Below are positions 12,392 to 24,447 of a stretch of DNA of 64,000 nt, in pieces. The stretch is from Platerodrilus igneus (Eukaryota > Arthropoda > Insecta > Coleoptera > Lycidae). The first letter of the stretch is position 1; each line of letters opens with the position of its first letter. The notes beneath the pieces were generated by a model. That model saw nothing but the letters and a program-made list of their open reading frames with translations, made no database searches and was not told where the DNA came from. Location: assembly GCA_036346225.1 (NCBI GenBank), contig JARFIW010001670.1:2542001-2606000 (forward strand), written 5' to 3'. Both the position numbers and the translations under genes were made by a program.

Positions 12392-13744
12392 TCATTCATT
12401 TTGGCTACCATCTAGCTTTATATTTTTAAGGTGCCAATGGCCTAGATCACGCCCCGAGAAAAAGTCTGCTAACCGATAAACATTTGGCGAAACCTTTCCT
12501 TTCACGCGACACTTTACAAATTTTGGATTGAGTTTGGCAGCAACAAAGTCTGTTTTTTTGGACAGTGTGTAATTCCGTTTCCAAACTATCTGGCCGATTT
12601 CCAGAGATAATGGCCTATGTCTCAAATTATAGCGATTGCTATTTTTTCCGTAAGCTATCTCCAGTTTCTTTTTAACCCTCGGCATCAATTCCTTGATAGA
12701 TTTCAAATGATCGGTTAGGTATTCTCTTGTACTAAAATCTATAGCACCCTCATTATCCGTTCCCCCTGCGCGAAATATATCCCCTGATAATTGTACTTCA
12801 CGACCAAAATTCAGATAACAGGGACTAAAACTTGTCACCTCGTGTACAGCTGTGCGAATCGCAATACCTAAAGCTAGAAGCCTCGTATCCCAATTTCTGT
12901 GGTCCTTGTCCACGTACGAGCGGATCATAGTCTTTAGAGTTCGGTTCACCCGTTCCGTAGGGTTAGCCTGCGGATGGTATCTCGCCATAAAAATGATTTT
13001 AGTTTTATACCCCTTAGCCATATCCTTAAACTTTGAACTTACATATTGATTACCGTTGTCACATGAAATCCGTTCTGGAGCCCCATAGACCAAGAAAACG
13101 TCTTCCTCGATATGTTTTACTACAGCCGAGCTGGTTGCCGATTTTAATGGGAAGAACAAAACATATTTAGTAAAACAGTCTGCGACAACTAGAATAAATC
13201 TGTTCCTTTTTTTCGACAAAGGAAGGGGACCAACTAGATCTGTAACAACCACTTCCCACGGTCGGGAAATCGTTCGTTTGTACATATACCCATGCGGAGA
13301 TTTCTGTTCCACTTTTTGTGCCGGACACACTTCAGATTTCCTAACATATTTGGCAATGTCGTAATTCATACCTGGCCAATAATAATTTTGGGAAATCCGC
13401 TTCCGTGTTTTAAAGTAACCCATGTGACCAGCTGTAGGGGCATCATGATTTTCTAACAATACCTCAGACCTTAATTTTTTCGGCACAACAATCTTCCAAG
13501 CATCGTCATCATTTAAAGAAATTTCAGTATTATCAACCAATTTAAAAATTTGATCCTTGTGCACTCGCCACCTCGGATATTTACCTGGATTCTTTAAAAT
13601 ACTAGTTTTTAAGTTTAAATACCACTCGTCTAAATTCTGGTTTGTTACACAAATTAGTGAAATAGCTCTTGACAAAGCATCGGGCACTTGGTGAGAAGTC
13701 CCTTTTCTGTGAACTATATTGAAATCGTATCCTTGCAACCGCAA
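12392..13744 (-). pseudogene. Gypsy integrase
   Basis: The 450-codon frame begins in the RNase H/linker (DFNIVHRKGTSHQVPDALSR) and continues into integrase. The H-H-C-C zinc site has one cysteine replaced by serine (KSEVCPAQK). The DDE core is intact, with D in VVTDLVGPL, D in ISCDNGNQY, and E in ANPTERVNRTLK. A C-terminal GPF/chromatin-binding-like segment closes the frame. The zinc-site loss suggests it is inactive despite the long open frame. Confidence 0.85.
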
Positions 13745-13774
13745 TGCCCACCTGGCTAAGCGACCTGAAGGATT

Positions 13775-14776
13775 CTAAAGCTTGTGCAGCCATAATAATG
13801 AAAAATGGTCGGTCACTACTGTAAAATGAACTCCTTCAATGTAGGATCTAAATTTTTCGATCGCCCAAACTACGGCTAAGCATTCGAGTTCCGTTGATGA
13901 ATATTTCCTTTCTTGTGCTGTTAAGCTTCTACTGGCAAACGCGATAATATGCTCACCATCTTCGAAATCCTGTGTTAATACACTCCCTAGACCAACTTGA
14001 GAAGCATCAGCCTGTATACAAAATTCCTTTGAAAAATCTGGACAGGATAATATTGGCGATGATATAAGACATTGTTTAATATCTAAGAATGCTTTATTAA
14101 CCTCTTCATCCCAAACAAATTTAGCAGTTTTTCTGGTTAAGCGATTTAACGGAGCCACCCGACATGAAAAATCCTTAACAAATCTTCTATACCATGAAAT
14201 AAGACCTACAAACCGGCGTACGTCCTTAGCACATTTAGGTATTGGGTAATCCACCATTGATTTGATTTTCGCAGGGTCTGGTCTTAACCCATCTGCGTCC
14301 ACGACAAAGCCTAAATATTTAAGACTACTTTTAACAAACTCGCATTTTTCGGCATTTATCGTAAGTCCTGCTGCCGCTAATCTTTGAAACACCTCTTTTA
14401 AAACTCTCAAATGTGTAGAATAATCAGGAGTAGCGATAAGAATGTCGTCCAAATAAATTAAAACATATTTTTCCAACTCTGGCCCTAAGATATTGTCTAC
14501 CAACCGCTGGAAAGTTGCGGATGCGTTATGTAAGCCATAAGGTATTCTCGTAAACTGATATAACCCTTTGCCTGGCACGACCAAAGCCGCCTTCTCTTTA
14601 CTACTCGCTTCCAGTGGAATCTGATGGTACGCTGATTTAAGATCAATGGTCGATAAATATTTTGCATCCCTTAGACGATCTAAGATACTAGAAATATATG
14701 GAATGGGGTAAGCGTCTCTCTTAGTTACTTGATTTACCTTCCGAAAGTCTATACAGAAACGGTACTCAATACTCAT
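13775..14776 (-). pseudogene. Gypsy reverse transcriptase and RNase H
   Basis: The frame carries the RT landmarks in order: FCIDFRKVNQ, STIDLKSAYHQI, FTRIPYGLHNASATFQ, the catalytic YLDDIL, and YLGFVV. The RNase H domain follows (QADASQVGLGSVL, SSTELECLAVVWA, VTDHFSLLWL). All RT aspartates are present. A stop follows LLWLHKL, separating it from the integrase frame that starts NPSGRLARW. The enzyme would copy element RNA into DNA. Confidence 0.9.
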
Positions 14777-14810
14777 TATTGGGTTTTTTGACCATCACAA
14801 TAGGAGAGCT

Positions 14811-15581
14811 TCAAGGTGATCTGGATTTTTCGATTATACCTAACGTTAACATTTTATCAACCTCTTCGTTAATAATATTTTGTACATACGGTGATACTGG
14901 ATAGTACCGCTGTTTGATTGGCAAATGATTTCCTGTATCTATAACGTGATGCACATTTTTAGCACAACCTAAAGATTGACCGATTTCCTTAAAGAAAAAT
15001 GTTACAAGCTTATCCAGCTCTGTTTTCTGCAAATCGTTTAATAAGTCTCTCACAGAAATTCCGTTTAGTTTGATATCCTTTCGAAATTGCCACTTGTTGT
15101 CCTTCACGAACGGTACGATATCCATCTGATATAGAAAATCAATCCCCAAAATAATGTCCTCGACAACATCGCAGATAACCAAAGTCTTTATCACTTTAAT
15201 ATTACCCCCCAAATTGATCGGTAACTGAACGCTTCCTAAAACATTACATGTCCTTCCATCTACCACTCGAACTAACGAATCGTCTTGTTCTAAACTAACA
15301 CCAATTTCTTTTAGTTTACTCCACCCCGATTTCCCTATTACAGTTTGACTAGCTCCGGTATCAACCAATCCTACCATTTTAATATCATATACACCCAAAG
15401 ATATGAATGGACGATGATCTCCGCCTACTCTTACAAACATCTCATTAAGTTTAGCTTTTTGAAATTCCACCCGGACTAAGTCTAACCATGATTTCCAAGA
15501 ACTATCTAATTTTATTGCCGAATTTGTGTTTGAGATCGACGACCGGCCTCTCGACGACCTGAATACTCGTTTCCCGAGCAC
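14811..15581 (-). pseudogene. Gypsy protease and start of reverse transcriptase
   Basis: The 256-codon frame has the aspartic protease active-site motif VDTGAS near its first third and the flap/second hydrophobic motif (ILGIDFL) after it. It runs into the reverse transcriptase N-terminus (EVDKMLTLGIIEKSRSP). It ends at a stop where the family normally continues with W-S-S-P, a single-base change. A 4-bp insertion-like shift just after moves pol to the frame of 13775-14776. Confidence 0.8.
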
Positions 15582-16153
15582 CTACTACATGCATATTTCG
15601 TTACACCTTCTTGTCCGCAACCAAAACGAAACGTCCTTTCCCTAGGGCGAGAACAACGTTTAAAAGAATGCCCTACCCTTCGACAATTCCAACACTGTAT
15701 GTCCAGGTTAATGGGTTTCTCTACAACAACCGATGAAACCTGTCTACTTTTATTTTTGCATGGTGATATACCTGATAACTCGGGCTCTAAGGGAGAATTT
15801 AGATTAACCGTCGATTGACGAAACTCAGTCGCTATCTGTTTATTTATTTCTAACTTCTTGCACAAAAGACGTAATTCTTCTACCGTCGAAAAATCGTGTA
15901 AGCCTAACCCGTGAATATAATACGGCAAAATATTTCTACGCAAAATTGCTAGTTTTTCATTTTCCGGTAACGCTACAGAAAGTCTCGCAAAAACATTGAT
16001 CATACAATAAAAATAGTCCCCCACCTTTTCTTGTGGTAATTGTTTCCGATTTCTAATCTCATATAATAACTCGCGTTCATAATCAAAGGGCAAATATTCC
16101 TTGCGTAATCCGTCGACAAAATGCGTCCATGAAGTGATCGACGAACGAACCAA
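15512..16153 (-). pseudogene. Gypsy gag (nucleocapsid part)
   Basis: A 213-codon open frame covers the capsid C-terminal part and two zinc knuckles. The first is a canonical CCHC (CWNCRRVGHSFKRC). The second (FGCGQEGVTKYACSRC) has lost the histidine position. Gag would form the particle and package element RNA. The frame overlaps the protease frame by about 70 nt, so a frameshift is needed to continue into pol, either programmed or a mutation. The start of gag is truncated. Confidence 0.75.
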
Positions 16154-16237
16154 TCTGTACTATATAAGCGCCTTGCCTTGAAGTAAGTCTATAATAGAAT
16201 TATTCAACTCAACTTCGGTAATATTTCGCAGAATTGG

Positions 16238-17147
16238 TTTTCACGTTAAGACATTCACCTACGATTTGCTGTGTGATATACCGCAAACACTGCGTTTTCC
16301 ATGTCTTAAAAGTGCAGCTGCATCTACCAATTTAGCATAAGAACATTAAAATATCTTGGAGGGACCATAGTTCGTGAAACCAAACGTCGAAACAAACAGC
16401 ACTTTTACTACAGGCCTTTATCGACTGCGGACGTGTTAGTGCGGGAGTTAGTGAAGTGATCCACCCTCCTTTTGTTACCTATTTTATTACCGATATAAAA
16501 ATACCGGCACTTTGTCGACAAGCACCACCGACAACCAAACAACGAATACCTGGACAACCCTTGAGAGGCAAGCCGAATCGAGCCCATAATCTCCAAGGGA
16601 TAAGCTTTCGCATTATAATTTTAGGGGCTTTGATGCCACGCGGGGGGGGGGAATTAATCCCAAGTATATTTAAATATATTATATTATTGTTATATATAAT
16701 CAACATAATCTTACAACGTTTATAACGATGCGCTCGATCTGGTTGAAGTCAACATGATCGAAGTTAACCGGTTGAAATGATCGATTAAGCGCTTTCTCGA
16801 CCTGATTGGAGCACTGAACTCAACCTCCTTCAACCAAAGGGTAAACTGAGTTTAAATATCAAAATTGACGACATAAACCACAAGAGTTGATCGAGTTATA
16901 TTTGTAGCTTAATTTTAGTTATTGTCCGTGTAATGAGGTTAGGTTATGTTAATACTTTTGTAAACATACCGTCCCACGCAAAAGCTTCTGTTTATCCCAG
17001 CGCTAATATATGCCTGAAGTTGTGTACATAAATCAAAGCGGATCAGGATGATTCATTGGAGTGGGTTGGTTACGTTCCGATCAAATTCAAATTCGATCTG
17101 ATCGGTTTTGAATCGGGTTCAACTATGCAGAGATAAACGTAGTTATA
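16238..17147 (+). repeat. 0.9-kb dispersed repeat, copy A (uninterrupted)
   Basis: Closely similar to 17885-18328 joined to 22536-22980. Shared landmarks include the opening CACGTTA.GACATTC, CTACGATTTGCTGTG, ACCGATATAAAAATACCGGC, and the end near CGAGATAAACGTAGT. It encodes nothing recognised. A run of ten or so G occurs near 16641-16651. It may be a non-autonomous element. Confidence 0.75.
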
Positions 17148-17884
17148 TACTAGGTTGAGGGAGGTTTTTTTAATAAGGCTTCACTTTTTCATTGTATTAT
17201 TTAAATTTATGGAATTTTCAAACTCCGCAAGTTAGAGTTCGTGGCTTCGAGCGGTCCTTTTTAAAAAGACTTCTTTGAACAATAACACATTTATTTAGTT
17301 TTGTACAGAATTTAATTAAGGAATTTGAACAAACTTGATTTATAAGTCTAAGTCGAAATACTTTAATTAATTGTACAGTGAGTTACCAGTGAACTGCAAG
17401 GTAAAAGCTGAACGTCTGATGAACTGACTAGGAGTGGAGCTCCTGGTCCTTATATAACTTTCTCCCCTCACAATACTGTGGGAACCTGCGGACGTAATGT
17501 CCGCTTACATTCTACAATACTTAGTTGCTATCTTAAGAGCTATTCATAAATTACATTGTTGCAGGCTTATTCTGCGTAATCACGGTACGTGACATCCGTC
17601 GACCGTCTGTGACCTGACTTCTGCAGTGTCACTTATCCTTGGGCTACTTTGTAGCGTTTCCACTCATGGGAACTGAAATAATCATAATAATATGTAATTA
17701 AAATGTTGCAACGACATTGTTGCACTTGTCTTTAGCATTTCTTAGTTTCCTAATATTTCCTAATACAAATATTAGTTTTATATATATATTAGATGGGGGT
17801 TATTATAACTCGCATAGGAAAATCTTCCATTATTATTGTGTTTAATTTGAGCTTCACATGAAAATCACATGAAGAATTTTTTTC
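17148..17884. other. Spacer between the two 0.9-kb repeats
   Basis: No gene seen. It contains short AT runs and a microsatellite-like TATATATATATATTAG stretch near 17779. Confidence 0.4.
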
Positions 17885-18328
17885 ACGTTATGACATTCAT
17901 CTACGATTTGCTGTGTAATATACCGCAAACACTACGTTTTTCATGTTTTAATAGTGCAGCTGCGTCTGTCAGTTTAGCGCGAGAACATTAAAATATCTTG
18001 GGGAACCATAGTTCATGAAACCAGGCGTCGAAACGCAAAGCAATTTTCCTACCGACCTTCATCGACTGCGGACGTGTTAGTGCCAGAGTCAGCAAAGCCA
18101 TCCACCCTCCTTTTGTTACCTATTCTGTTACCGATATAAAAATACCGGCGCTTCGTCGACAAAGGACCACCGACGACCAAGCAACGAACACCTGGACAAA
18201 CCTTGAGAGGAGTGACGAATCGGGCTCATAATCTCCACAGAGTAAGTTTGTTCATTATAATTTGAGAGGCTTTGATGCCACGAGGGAGATTAATCCCAAA
18301 TAAATTTGAATGTTATATTATTGTTATA
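17885..18328 (+). repeat. 0.9-kb dispersed repeat, copy B, left part
   Basis: Matches copy A from its start to the TTATTGTTATA point (18328), where a mariner element interrupts it. It resumes at 22536. Confidence 0.75.
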
Positions 18329-18890
18329 CAGGGTGTAATAAAATAAGTGTAAAACATTTCAGGGGGGTGATTCCTCATCGTGAAAGAGATAGGGTCTTTC
18401 ATATAAAGAAACTTCATTGGAGCATCCATTGTTAAGATACAGCTGCTTAAAGAGGGTACATAAAATTTGTTTTTCATTTTTTTTACAAACACTAAAAAAG
18501 TTATAAAATTGAAATTAAGGTGACATTTTTTACTATCAAAAATACACTTACTCAGTAATTTATTTGGTTTACCCCATGGTTGTAAGGGGTGGAAAACGCA
18601 ACCCCTAAAATTTATTTTCAATGTAACTTTTTGTCTTATTTTTTTGCCATTTAAAAATTTATTTCCAATAGCTTATTTCAGTCTAAACAAAATATGTCTT
18701 TCGAATTTTTTACCCAAAATTAACCAGTTTGCAGAAAAAAATTATTTTACAAACAACTACAGAGATACTTCGTCATAAATGCGAACTGGATTATTATTGT
18801 TATTTTGTAGTTACTACTTGCATCAAAGTATGATTAAAGATGACTAAACAAAACTAATTTATTAATAACAAAACATCCAACATGTAGAAA

Positions 18891-19942
18891 TCATAGTAAA
18901 TGTTCAATATGTCCACCTTCAGTCAGTACACATGCGTCTAGACGTCGGCGCATTGAGCCACGTATTCGCTCAAATATTCCTGGAGTCTCTCTAATTACCC
19001 TGCACGCATCGATGATGCGGTTTCTTAAGTCCTCAACATCGCAAACAGAAGTAGGATAAACCAAACTCAGTAAATGGCCCCAAGTAGAGAAATCGAAAGG
19101 ATTCAAATCCGGTGATCGAGCGGGCTAATTCTGTGGTCCTCCTTTACCTATCCAATGATTTGGATATGTTTGAGTTAAATGCTGACGTGCTGCTTAACTA
19201 AAATGGGCGGGAGCCCCATCATGCATAAAAACATAACCCTTCTGATACCACAAGGAACTTCCTCCACCAGAACTGGATGCACTTCTCTTAAAAATTGAGT
19301 GTATGTCTCACCATTTAATCGAGGAGGTAAAAAATGAGGGCCAATTAAATTTCCCTAATAACTCCGACCCACACGTTAAGACAAAAATGTTCTTGATGGT
19401 TAGTTTCGACAATAGCGTGAGGGTTTTCATCAGCCCATATGTGGTTATTATGAAAATTAATAATCTTGTCTCGGGAAAAAGTCCATTCGTCTGTGAATTT
19501 GATCGTCTTCAGAAAGTCAGGATTTCTTCTAATCATTTCCAGCATCCAATTGGAAAATTCAAGACGGTTCGGAAAATCTCGCGGTAACAGTGCCTGTACT
19601 CGTTGTAGATGGTAGGGGTATACAAGTTGTTCCTTTAAAATTCGAAATACCGTCATATGATCAACATTTAGCTTGAAAGCAATCTTTCTAGTACTGCTAG
19701 TGGGTTGTTCTTCAACCAAATTAAGTACTGCTCCTTCAAGCTGTGGTGTTCAACTTTTCGATGGCGACCACAATCCTGCGTTCTTTTTTCGAAAAACCAT
19801 ATTCTCGTAATCGTTGATGAAGTTGGGCAAATATTCTTTGCAAAGGAAGCTGCCGTTGAGGATACATTTCAGCATACTTTCTACAAGCTTCTTCTAACCC
19901 ATTACCCTGCGACACACCGTAAACGTAATGCATATCAGCCAT
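18891..19942 (-). pseudogene. Mariner-type transposase, frameshifted
   Basis: Three frames in series make one transposase. 19942-19736 is the N-terminus (MADMHYVYGVSQGNGLEEAC) with the first helix-turn-helix region. 19719-19345 gives the second DNA-binding helix (KLNVDHMTVFRIL) and the first catalytic Asp region (FTDEWTFSRD). The linking region has MHDGAPAHF, the second Asp. 19106-18891 holds NPFDF and the C-terminus EGGHIEHLL. At least three frame breaks or stops occur. The third catalytic Asp lies in RSPDLNPFDF, about 36 residues after the second by my count. Confidence 0.85.
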
Positions 19943-19995
19943 TTCCGCATTTGTGTATGCAATTTTAATAACAAGTGAATTATTAAACTAACAAA

Positions 19996-20664
19996 TTAAG
20001 AACATGATAAATGTATAGCACCCTTGTTGTCGCAGTGTATGATTGTTGCTTGCTTCTTTGATGTCCACGAAATCGCACCACCTTGCAGTTTGAATACATA
20101 CCCTGTAGTCGAGCGTCTGTCTGTAGCATCACTAGCCCAATCTGAGTCACCGTAACCCTGTACAAAAGCATTTCCATTTTTTGAATAAGTCAACTTCCAG
20201 TCAATTGTGCCCTTTAAATAACGCAGAATTCGTTTTGCGGCATTCCAATGCGCCTTTCCTGGGTTTTTGTTAAAACGACTTACGACTCCTACTGCATACT
20301 GAATGTCCGGTCGTGACACTTGTGCCGCAAACAACAAACTCCCAACAACTTCTTGATATGGTACATTCTGCATTGTTTTTCGATCTTCTTCGTTTTGTGG
20401 TGACATTGCTGTTGTCAATTTTTGATTTGGGTCTACTGGCGTAGACACGCTATTACAATCAGTCATTTGAAATTTGTCAAGCATTTTTTGAATATACTGA
20501 CTCTGATCAATTGAAATTGAACCTGATTTTATATCACGTGTGATCTTCATACCCAAGACAAACTTGGCTTCACCAAAGTCCTTCATTTTAAACTGACCTT
20601 GCAGCGTTGACTTCAACTTATTTTTTAAGTCTTTGTTGTTGGAGAAGACCGCCACGATTAACAT
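19996..20664 (-). pseudogene. Copia RT end and RNase H, catalytic box deleted
   Basis: A 222-codon frame that begins where the Y-V-D-D box should be. It continues with KMKDFGEAKFVLGM, YIQKMLDKFQM, SRPDIQYAVGVVSRF, KRILRYLKGT and GDSDWASDATDRRSTTGYVF, then jumps across an internal RNase H deletion to HCDNKGAIHLS. Both lesions remove catalytic residues without a frameshift. Confidence 0.88.
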
Positions 20665-20685
20665 TTGACTGCCATTAACATAATA

Positions 20686-20898
20686 CTATATGCACGGATC
20701 GACTACTGAGCAGTTGAGACCAAACTTTCTCAGTGCAGTATCCAAATGTTGGTTCCATATGCGACTCGCTTGTTTGAGACCATATAACGATTTCTTTAAT
20801 CGGCAAACACGCTGACTGTCATCGTTAAACAATTCAGGCTGAATCATGTAAACTTCTTCTTCTAAATTACCTTGCAGAAAAGCTGTGACCGCATCCAT
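20686..20898 (-). pseudogene. Copia reverse transcriptase, middle part
   Basis: A 70-codon frame with the conserved MDAVTAFLQGNLEEEVYM and CRLKKSLYGLKQASR segments. It is separated from the upstream frame by a stop near 20985 and from the downstream frame by another. It belongs to the same pol as its neighbours. Confidence 0.85.
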
Positions 20899-20982
20899 CT
20901 GATCAATCTCTAAGTCAAATTTTGCAGCAATCGCAATGAGAAAACGTAATGATGAGTAACGAACAACGGGTGAGAAAATTTC

Positions 20983-22347
20983 TTAGTAATCAATTCCTTT
21001 ACGTTGAGAACAACCTATTATTACCAGACGAGCTTTATATCGATTCACTTGACCATTCTCATCGCATTTAGTTTTAAATATCCATTTGCTTCGAATTGCC
21101 TTGTGATTTACTGGCAAATTTTCCAAGGACCAAGTTCCATTTTCAACTAGAGACTTATACTCAGCTTCCATGGCTCTCTTCCAGTAAGACGCGTATAGAC
21201 TTTTCATCGCATCCTCCACTGTCAACGGATCGCCTACGTTATTCACTGTTGCAACATAGACAAAGTCCTCCGTCTTTGTGGATTTTCTTATTCTTGTTGA
21301 TCGCCGTAACTCTTCGTCTTCATCGATGCTTATATTGCCCATTGAGTTATTAGTAATAGGTTGCTCATTACTGCTTATATCATCAAACTGACTCGTATTC
21401 AAACTACTGTTCTGAGATTCCATTTCATCTTGGTCTTGCATGTCGGTATTATTCGTAACAAATAGTTCCTCCACTTCATTGTTATCGTCTTTGAATAGAT
21501 AAAAATGATTAAATTTGTTACAAGAAAGTACTTCGTTTTCGTAACGTTGCTCTTCCAGAAAAATCACGTCGCGCCTTACATTAACATGCATCTTCTCTGG
21601 ATCAAAGACTCTATAGCCTTTACACTGTTCACTGTAACCAACAATGATGAATACTTTAGACTTAGAATCAAACTTTTTACGTTGTTGTTTTGGAACATGC
21701 ACCATTGCTTTGCATCCAAAAACTTTCAAATTTGACAGATTTGGCTTCTTGCTAGACCAAATTTCTTCGGGTGTTTTGTCAATAGCCTCCCGGCACGGGG
21801 AACGATTAATAAGATATCCTGCTGTATTGATCGCTTCCCCCCAAAATTTGACATTCAGCTTTGTGTCAAAAAGCATACATCTTGCTTTTTCGACCAAAGT
21901 CCGATTCATCCGCTCGGCCAAACCATTCGGTTCGGGCGTATACGGTGTTGTTGTTTGGTGTTCAATTCCAGAATCAAGTAGAAACTTTGAAAAGTCTTTG
22001 TTACAGTATTCTGTGCCGTTGTCCGTGCGAATTTTTTTAATTTTTTTACTAGTCTGCTTTTCAACATGACTTTTGAAATCCTTGAAGGCATTTAAAGCAT
22101 TTGACTTGTTCTTAATAAAGTACACAAATACTTTTCTGCTAAAGTCATCGATAAAAGTCATAAAATACCGAGAACCTCCAAACGAATCAACAGACATAGG
22201 ACCACACAAATCGGAATGTATCAATTCCAAAATACTGGAAGTTTGTGAATTGCTCGTTTTAAATGGAAAACAAGTCTGCTTTCCCATATCCAAGAGGCAA
22301 AATCGGCCAAGGAAGTGTGGCAGAAAGAACGCGGAATAACTACACAA
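20983..22347 (-). pseudogene. Copia integrase and RT N-terminus
   Basis: A 454-codon open frame. The integrase core contains D of HSDLCGPM, D of RTDNGTEYCN and E of PEPNGLAERMNRT (DDE). It is followed by GYLINRSPC, the KVFGCKA segment, an acidic linker, and the copia RT start (WKRAMEAEYKSL, RSKWIFKTK, RYKARLV). The N-terminal residues (MCSYSAFF) come from flanking sequence. It would integrate element cDNA, but the zinc-binding part upstream is missing. Confidence 0.88.
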
Positions 22348-22535
22348 CGTGTTTTAATAACTTTCTTTTATAACAGTTTAATATGGAAGCATAATATATT
22401 ATATTGAAACATTGACAGTTAAAAAGGAACACTCTAGAATACACAAAACTTAACCATGACTACTATATAAATCACGGCTTACTTTACAACACCCGCCCCC
22501 TGAAATGTTTTACACTTATTTTGTTACACCCGGTA

Positions 22536-22980
22536 TAGAAGTAAGATAACGTAATAACATTTATCTCGATGCGCTCGGTCCGGTCGAAGTTAATGATCGA
22601 TTAAGCGCTTTGTCGACCGGATCGGAACACTGAAGTGAACATCCTTTAACAAAAAGGTTGCACTGAGTTTAAAGATCGAGATTGACGACATAAACCACCG
22701 GAGTGGAGAGAGTTCACTTGTTGCTAACTTCATTCTGGCTGTGTAACGAGGTTAGGTTATGTTATTCAGTACTTTTGTGAATATGTCGTCTCGCGCAAAA
22801 GGATATGTTCAATAGCTAATTTTGTCTGAAGTTGTGTACATAAATCAGGACGGGTGGTAAGAAGGTCTTTCGAACGATTTGGTTACTTTCAATATAAACG
22901 CGTTCAGATCCAGTTCAAATTCGATCGACTAGGTTTTTAATCTGGTTCAATATGCCGAGATAAACGTAGTAATAATTTGC
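22536..22980 (+). repeat. 0.9-kb dispersed repeat, copy B, right part
   Basis: Resumes the match with copy A (around CTCGATGCGCTCGGTC and GATTAAGCGCTTT) and ends near CGAGATAAACGTAGTAAT. Together with 17885-18328 it makes one full repeat split by the mariner. Confidence 0.75.
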
Positions 22981-24121
22981 ACACTAATAGTTAATACTGC
23001 TGTTTGCCAATAATTTTTAATGGATTTCATTATTGTCAAGTTTTGGTCGGAAGTGATATCCTTGGATCTTCTTTCACTTGGCTTATCAGTGATTATGAAA
23101 TCTCCACACTTTATCTCGAAAACCCGGTTTCGGTTGCTATTAACTTTATTGTATTATCTTTATAACAGTTCTCCGATTATTCATGGTTTTTTGGGACATG
23201 GTTTTGTCGGTCAACACATGGAATTTTTTGATAATCCGATACTCTAGGCATGCGTTTATTTCTTGCTTTGTTTCTTCTAATTCTAAAAGTACAAAGCTAC
23301 GTATTAGGTATGATTTTGTAGAGGAGACTAGGCAATAAGAACGTACAATTGGTTTTTTGTTTACAAAACTCATTATTTTTCAGGAAACCGTTGTACTATA
23401 GTGACATAAATAACTATAATACTCTATTATCAGTTATTTGAAAGCGTGGGCATGTTCCAAGACCGAAGAAACTTAAACACACACGATAAAGTTTCAGGTG
23501 TACTTGATTATGCTTAGCAAGAATAAATGAAATTGATTTATACCCGCCACAGAATTTTTTGAGTAGTATAAAGAATAGAACGCAACTTCCGTTAACTTTA
23601 TAAAAATTATTATAATAAGGGAAAGGATATCTATTATGACATAGCAGAAAGTACGATGCGACAATACTCAAACCTTTGTGTTTACCGATGTTTAAACATT
23701 TGAACAAACTAGATAAGAGAAAGGATGCATTTTTATGCGAAAGAGTGAAGTTTTTCTGGGTTTACAACCGTAAACTACTACTGCAAGCACTAATTTTTAA
23801 TGCGGTAAGCAACAAAGTGAAAGTAATCTGTAAGTGCAAGTTTAGGAATAATTGTTTTTGTACTTAAATATCTAGATATTTTTCATACAATTGAGAGAAA
23901 ACTAAAATACAAAAAATAGCAAAAATGTTCTACTTTGGTTTAAGTAAACGTGGAATTCCCCTATAATAATGAAGTTGTTTATAAGCGTCAACAAATTTTA
24001 CTTTCTTTAATACCAAGAATGTGAAAGTTACATAACGTCTCTAATATTTGATAATTTCTTAATTAGTCACACATTGTTTACTATATAATCGACTATTATA
24101 TAACGCTTTTTTTTCTTCTAG
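22981..24121. other. Gene-free DNA up to the UGT splice acceptor
   Basis: No coding frame recognised. At the right edge a pyrimidine tract followed by CTAG (24118-24121) forms a good splice acceptor directly before the UGT start codon. Confidence 0.5.
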
Positions 24122-24123
24122 CA

Positions 24124-24447
24124 ATGGTGTCAGTATTAACACCAATAATATTCTACATATCGGTCAATCTGAGCTCCTGTTCTAATATTTTGATGATAAC
24201 AATGGGCGGAACAAAATCGCACAAAATTCCATTTTGGGAATTAGCTAAAGGATTGATTCCCAGAGGACATAATATTACATTTCTCAGTGCATTTCCTCAA
24301 GATTTTGTTATTGATGGATTAGAAGAAATTACGCCCATTGGATTGGTTTTTTACGTCAGAAATTTTACTAATTGGGATTTGGTAGGAGCCCGAATGCGAG
24401 GAGAAGAACCAGTTCATCCGGTAGATGCCTTTCGATATGGATATGAG
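24124..24447 (+). CDS. UGT: UGT coding exon 1
   Basis: Encodes residues 1-108: signal peptide and the first part of the acceptor-binding domain, with SHKIPFWELAKGLIPRGHNIT. It ends at GAG|GTACAT. The open frame runs on past the donor to 24567, but that extension has no UGT similarity. The start is the first ATG after the acceptor at 24121. Confidence 0.88.

Larger units (their letters stand above)
12200..16200 (-). mobile_element. Gypsy-type LTR retrotransposon, 5' truncated
   Basis: A minus-strand gag-pol runs from about 16190 to 12392 with a purine-rich tract (12322-12337) just downstream. Next comes an LTR-like start, TGTAACAG, at 12320 reading leftward, with a TATA-like TATATAAAG and an AATAAA signal within 100 bp. 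The gag N-terminus and 5' LTR are missing on the right, where the 16238-17147 repeat begins. The element is fairly young: pol needs only a few stop codons or frame breaks to explain its present state. No envelope frame follows integrase. Confidence 0.85.
19985..22345 (-). mobile_element. Copia-type retrotransposon fragment with internal deletions
   Basis: Minus-strand pol runs from the gag-preintegrase zone to a truncated RNase H, with gag, protease and both LTRs missing. The edges lie inside the mariner. Two deletions remove active-site segments: the RT Y-V-D-D box is gone, with the frame running from QMLIVAV to FSNNKDL, and most of RNase H is gone between SWTSKKQATI and HCDNKGAIHL. The element cannot be functional. 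Confidence 0.85.
18329..22533 (-). mobile_element. Mariner/Tc1-type transposon carrying a copia insertion
   Basis: Terminal inverted repeats begin CAGGGTGTAATAAAATAAG at 18329. The right end is the matching complement, with TGTTTTACACTTATTTTGTT running into ACACCCGG at 22533. TA dinucleotides flank both ends (18327-18328, 22534-22535), the standard mariner target duplication. The TIRs extend about 40 bp, to a run of G/C. The transposase pseudogene lies at 18891-19942. A copia fragment (19985-22345) sits between the transposase start and the right TIR and more than doubles the length. Confidence 0.88.

Noticed and set aside
21096..22339. Plus-strand frames across the copia pol region
   Set aside because: They are antisense shadows of the 454-codon integrase/RT frame on the minus strand.
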